Source of the DNA: Bacteroidales bacterium
Lineage (GTDB): Bacteria > Bacteroidota > Bacteroidia > Bacteroidales > UBA7960
Length of the DNA stretch: 19,505 nt
Direction of reading: 5' to 3'
Assembly: GCA_003557765.1 (NCBI GenBank)
Contig: PWNO01000002.1
Coordinates: forward strand, 1-19,505
Under the pieces are notes generated by a model. It was not told the origin of the DNA. It searched no databases and saw only the letters and a program-made list of their open reading frames with translations. This document shows positions 16,162-19,505 of the stretch, piece after piece. The position numbers were made by a program, and so were the translations under genes. Position 1 is the stretch's first letter. Every line of letters starts with the position of its first letter.

Positions 16162-17232
16162 ATGAAAAAGGGATTAAAAGACCGAGAGATGACAGTATGG
16201 GAATTTGTGAAGAGTCACTATTTTTTGCGACAACTGTTGATCGCAGCTGCACTTGGTGTGGCCATTATCTGGGGCTCCCTCAAGTTACTGGATCTTTACA
16301 CCCTTCATGGGCGAACGATCACTGTGCCTGAGCTGGAAGGACATAGCCTTAAAGAAGCCCGGGAGATCCTCGCTTCCCATAACCTTCGTTACGTAGTCAA
16401 TGACTCCATTTACGATCAGGACAGCGAACCGGGCACCATCGCCTGGCATAATCCTGCCAGCGGGACAGATGTCAAACGAAACCGTACGATTTATCTAACC
16501 AAGGTGGCAGTACTTCCAGAGATGGTAGAAATGCCTGATCTCACCGACCTAAGCCGTAGACAGGCGATCACCATTCTGGAAACGCATGGGCTGGAAGTGG
16601 GTCAACTCAGCTATCAGCCTGACATTGCCCGGGATGCAGTCCTTAAACAAATATTCAAAGAAGGTCAGATCGAACCCGGCACCCCTGTGCAGAAAGGCAC
16701 AGCTATCGACCTGGTACTTGGTGAGGGACTTGGTGAAAACATCACCATGGTGCCCCTTGTGATTGGTATGAAGCGCGATGAGGCAGTCCGGTCGCTAGTC
16801 CGTGCAGGACTAAACCTGGGAGAAGAAGTGATCATGGACGAAAGCGGAGAAAACCTGAAGGTTTACCTTCAAAAACCAGACCCACTGGAAGAGAAACAAT
16901 ACCTGGAAGCCGGCAGCCACGTAGATCTCTTTTTCAGATCAACAGATGAATTTGATTTTGAAGAATACCTGGAGCAACTGCTCTCAGTGCCCATGCCCAA
17001 CCTTATTGGAATGACGCCAAAGGAAGTGGAAGACACCCTGCAGAAACTGGAACTGGAAATCGGAATGGAAGTATTCGAAGAGGGTGCAGAAAGGTATGAT
17101 GCAAAGGTTTACAGACAGGATCCTCAATACCAGGAAGGCATGATCATTCCCAAAGGCGAAAGCATCAATGTATGGTATGAACAGAAGGACACAACACCCC
17201 AAACAGAAGGGCCTGGCTTCAATGAATTTTAA
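16162..17232 (+). CDS. membrane-anchored PASTA-domain protein
   Basis: A 356-residue protein with a short cytoplasmic start (MKKGLKDREMTVWEFVKSHY), one membrane helix at about 22-44 (LLIAAALGVAIIWGSL) and four PASTA repeats facing the periplasm: about 51-115 (ITVPELEGHSLKEAREIL), 121-187 (VEMPDLTDLSRRQAITILE), 194-259 (ITMVPLVIGMKRDEAV) and 277-340 (VPMPNLIGMTPKEVEDTL). PASTA folds bind cell-wall fragments or beta-lactams in kinases and PBPs; here no kinase or PBP domain is attached, as is usual for Bacteroidota copies beside ddl. ATG 16162 is chosen for the compact anchor; ATG 16141 and GTG 16087 are in frame. Its 3' end overlaps or nearly touches the T9SS gene, so the two are translated from one message. 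Confidence 0.88.
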   Translation: MKKGLKDREMTVWEFVKSHYFLRQLLIAAALGVAIIWGSLKLLDLYTLHGRTITVPELEGHSLKEAREILASHNLRYVVNDSIYDQDSEPGTIAWHNPASGTDVKRNRTIYLTKVAVLPEMVEMPDLTDLSRRQAITILETHGLEVGQLSYQPDIARDAVLKQIFKEGQIEPGTPVQKGTAIDLVLGEGLGENITMVPLVIGMKRDEAVRSLVRAGLNLGEEVIMDESGENLKVYLQKPDPLEEKQYLEAGSHVDLFFRSTDEFDFEEYLEQLLSVPMPNLIGMTPKEVEDTLQKLELEIGMEVFEEGAERYDAKVYRQDPQYQEGMIIPKGESINVWYEQKDTTPQTEGPGFNEF

Positions 17233-19234
17233 TCAACAATACCCTATGGCTATTCACATAACCAGCATCTTGGTCCTCATTCTGGGAATAACAAAATTGC
17301 ATGCCCAGGAGGTTCTGCTACCCATTCAACATAATCCGGAAAAATCTTACGAAGCGGTATCATCAAAACGAGTGGGACTTCCTGCCAAAGAAGAAGTGCT
17401 GGAACTGCCTTTCTGGGATGACTTTACCAATGCAGGTCCCTACCCGGACCCTGCCAGATGGATCGACCAGGATGTATTTGTCAACAAGGGCTTTGCTGTA
17501 CACCCCAAAACTTATGGGGTGGCTACCTTTGACATTCTGGATGCCACTGGAAAGATCTATGAGCATGCCACCATAGATAACATTCCTTTTGCAGCGGATC
17601 ACCTCACATCAGGAAAGATATCACTGTCCGATTATTCACCTGCAGACTCTGTGTTGTTGACATTTTATTACCAGCCCCAGGGTCGTGGTGCACCACCCGC
17701 AAGTAACGACTCGCTGGTGTTGCAGTTTCGGCTTCCGCCACAAAATGGCCAGCCAGTAAAAGACAACAATGATCACGATGAAAGGGGTAGTCAAAGGGAA
17801 GACAACGAGGAGATGATATGGCAGAGCCAATGGTCAGCAATGGGAGAATCATTGCAAAGCTTTTCCAGGGATACCTTTCCCTATTTTAAGCGTGTAACCG
17901 TTCCCATCACGGAAGAAAAATATTTTCATGAGGAATTCCAGTTCCGCTTCAGGAATTATGCCTCCTTTGCTCCCGGTTTGACTATTCCAAACTATTCCGG
18001 GACAGGCAATATCTGGAACATTGACTATGTTTACCTGGATGCTAACCGCAACACGCTAGACTCCACCTATTTCGACATTGCTTTCGTTTCTCCCCCGCAA
18101 TCCATGCTGCAGGACCTGACAGCCATGCCCTGGTCGCAATACATCACTGATCCTGAAAGTGCCTTGCGCAGTAACTTCCAGGTATCTATTGCCAACCTGG
18201 ATGGGGTAGCCTATAATTATGATTATAGATATGTGATCCAGGACGAGGGCGGTCAAACCATACGGACTTACTCCGGGGGATCTTGGGTAATCGACCCTTT
18301 CATCGAAGAAGGATACCAGGATTATGCGCCGCATGCCAACCCCATTGTGCTGGCTAATCCCCTGCCCACTGCGCCAGCCGAAGAAAGGCATTTTCGCATC
18401 ATGCATATGCTGCGACAGGGTGCTGACGGCGATAACTTTCCGCGCAATGACACCCTGGTTTATGATCAGCAATTTGCAGACTATTTCTCCTATGATGATG
18501 GAAGCCCGGAACTCGTTCATCTTACGAAGGGGAGTGACCCAGGCCGGGCATTGCAATTTCACGCTGCACATGCCGACACCATTCAATCCGTGGATATCTT
18601 CCTGATGGGAACCATCAACAGCCAGGATCTTCAACAGATGTATGAAATTTTTATCTGGGATAGTCTGGATCCGGAAAATGTCATATACCGGTCGGACGAA
18701 CAATTCATTGAGGAGGATGCAACCTATGGAGGTTTTTTGCGTCATGACCTGGAAAACGACGTTGTGGTTGAAGGCACTTTTTATGTCGGGCTTAGGCAAA
18801 CAGGTGCGGTGGAGTTAAGAAACGCAATCGTGGTGGGTTTTGACAAGAGCAACAACGTGCAACACAGATTGTATTATGATTCCGGTGACGGGTGGCTTCA
18901 ATCGCAAATGAGTGGGGCCCTGATGATCCGGCCTGTCATGAAAAGGGATTTTCCTACAGGTATAACAGAACCCAGCGAAATGCGGGAGGCATGGGTACAT
19001 GTCTATCCCAACCCGGCATCCGGCAACTGGCTGCATGTTAAACCCACAGATGACTTCCATTGGTTACAAGATGCCACCATCCGGATTTTTGACATTCGGG
19101 GGCGTCTTATGCAGGAAGAACCATACCGCGAGTCGATCAACATTTCAACGCTTCAGAATGGGGCCTATATGATTCGCATCAGTAATGCGCAAAAAAGCCA
19201 GCACCAAACCCTGCGACTGATCATCACACGATAA
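17222..19234 (+). CDS. T9SS-secreted protein of unknown function
   Basis: A 670-residue exported protein. The start is uncertain: ATG 17222 overlaps the PASTA stop by 11 bases, ATG 17246 is also possible (MAIHITSILVLILGITKLHA signal peptide), and ATG 17177 would add an Arg/Lys-rich n-region (MNRRTQHPKQK) with a longer overlap. After the signal peptide comes a region beginning VLELPFWDDFTNAGPYPDPA with WIDQDVFVNKGFAVHPKTYG and GVATFDILDATGKIYE, a Bacteroidota-wide pattern for surface proteins that I recall but cannot name. A jelly-roll-like module at about 421-575 (YDDGSPELVHLTKGSDPGRA ... GTFYVGLRQTG) precedes the T9SS sorting domain at about 590-670 (VHVYPNPASGNWLHV ... NGAYMIRIS). No catalytic motif is seen. 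The link to PASTA/ddl is by position only. Confidence 0.83.
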   Translation: MNFNQQYPMAIHITSILVLILGITKLHAQEVLLPIQHNPEKSYEAVSSKRVGLPAKEEVLELPFWDDFTNAGPYPDPARWIDQDVFVNKGFAVHPKTYGVATFDILDATGKIYEHATIDNIPFAADHLTSGKISLSDYSPADSVLLTFYYQPQGRGAPPASNDSLVLQFRLPPQNGQPVKDNNDHDERGSQREDNEEMIWQSQWSAMGESLQSFSRDTFPYFKRVTVPITEEKYFHEEFQFRFRNYASFAPGLTIPNYSGTGNIWNIDYVYLDANRNTLDSTYFDIAFVSPPQSMLQDLTAMPWSQYITDPESALRSNFQVSIANLDGVAYNYDYRYVIQDEGGQTIRTYSGGSWVIDPFIEEGYQDYAPHANPIVLANPLPTAPAEERHFRIMHMLRQGADGDNFPRNDTLVYDQQFADYFSYDDGSPELVHLTKGSDPGRALQFHAAHADTIQSVDIFLMGTINSQDLQQMYEIFIWDSLDPENVIYRSDEQFIEEDATYGGFLRHDLENDVVVEGTFYVGLRQTGAVELRNAIVVGFDKSNNVQHRLYYDSGDGWLQSQMSGALMIRPVMKRDFPTGITEPSEMREAWVHVYPNPASGNWLHVKPTDDFHWLQDATIRIFDIRGRLMQEEPYRESINISTLQNGAYMIRISNAQKSQHQTLRLIITR

Positions 19235-19261
19235 TCCCGTCCCCATCACATCATTTGCAAA

Positions 19262-19427
19262 ACCACGAAGTGGTATAACATGAATAACCCGGAGAATAAC
19301 CCGGAGAATAACCCGGAGAATAACCCGGGGTGAAACCCCGGGAGATAACCCGGAGTGAAACCCCTGAATAACCCGGAGAATAACCCGGGGTGAAACCCCG
19401 GGAGATAACCCGGGGTGAAACCCCGGG
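19262..19427. repeat. REP-like array of palindromic hairpins with GAA loops
   Basis: It starts with the perfect hairpin ACCAC-GAA-GTGGT (19262-19274). Then come three 12-bp units AATAACCCGGAG (19283-19318) and a 60-bp tandem duplication (19307-19366 and 19367-19426, 58 of 60 identical) containing more such units. Three perfect copies of CCCGGGGT-GAA-ACCCCGGG lie at 19324-19342, 19384-19402 and 19409-19427; a fourth, near 19349-19366, is decayed. All stems use a GAA loop. The layout resembles REP elements moved by IS200-like (RAYT) transposases; no transposase is in the window. The array fills the gap between the T9SS gene stop and the next start, where it could also act as a terminator or mRNA stabiliser. 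Confidence 0.85.
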
Positions 19428-19449
19428 AACCGAGATCTTAAAAAACACG

Positions 19450-19505
19450 ATGGCAACAAACAACCCATACCACGAAACAGGTCCTGTGCCTGACTTGCCG
19501 GATGA
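19450..19505 (+). CDS. start of a coding sequence leaving the window, possibly RluD-type pseudouridine synthase
   Basis: ATG 19450 opens a frame that stays open to the edge: 18 codons, MATNNPYHETGPVPDLPD, and two bases of the next. The hydrophilic, Pro/Asp/Glu-containing start with no signal peptide suits a cytoplasmic protein. In many Bacteroidota a 23S rRNA pseudouridine synthase (RluD family) lies just after the PASTA gene next to ddl, so it is the first guess, by context alone. 22 bases separate it from the hairpin array. Confidence 0.35.
   Translation, partial: MATNNPYHETGPVPDLPD

Noticed and set aside
18056..18799. 247-codon minus-strand frame inside the third T9SS gene
   Set aside because: It is a shadow of the plus-strand gene; no domain or plausible start signal.
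19283..19427. CRISPR-like direct repeats
   Set aside because: The units are contiguous or nearly so and have no unique spacers; they are palindromic REP-type hairpins and no cas genes are nearby.

Overview
The window looks like chromosomal DNA from a member of the Bacteroidota, probably a Bacteroidales/Marinilabiliales-type marine or sediment organism (order-level placement is inference). The evidence is a TonB-dependent receptor with an STN domain, three secreted proteins with type IX secretion (T9SS) C-terminal sorting domains, AT-rich upstream regions with TAnnTTTG-like -7 elements, and few Shine-Dalgarno-like sites. There are no rRNA, tRNA, CRISPR, phage or complete insertion-sequence features.

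Left part (1-5600). A TonB-dependent receptor runs off the left edge on the minus strand. Across a 550-base divergent intergenic region lies an 805-residue secreted protein that joins macroglobulin-like (MG2) domains to a TonB plug domain but has no beta-barrel. A small secreted protein of a poorly characterised Bacteroidota family follows. A strong 15-bp hairpin between convergent genes closes this block, and a candidate 49-codon minus-strand ORF sits beside it.

Middle (5600-11500). Two large divergent T9SS cargo genes share a regulatory region. One is a very acidic 713-residue protein in which a lectin-like domain appears inserted into another beta-sandwich module. The other is a 1114-residue lysyl-endopeptidase-type serine protease with a recognisable catalytic triad. 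A 64-bp intergenic repeat (81% identical copies) lies before the protease and again after it.

Right part (11500-19505). This part is mostly housekeeping: a carboxyltransferase plus biotin-carrier pair (propionyl-CoA carboxylase or methylmalonyl-CoA decarboxylase type), the RdgB/HAM1 nucleotide-sanitising pyrophosphatase, D-alanine--D-alanine ligase (minus strand), a membrane-anchored four-PASTA protein, and a third T9SS cargo protein. After a 150-base REP-like array of GC-rich hairpins, a new reading frame starts and leaves the window; by neighbourhood it may be RluD. The ddl and PASTA genes suggest a cell-wall locus.

I do not see a clear new multi-gene system. The items most worth a second look are the REP-like hairpin array near the right end, the paired 64-bp intergenic repeat, the nested-domain secreted protein, the barrel-less plug protein and the small minus-strand ORF.
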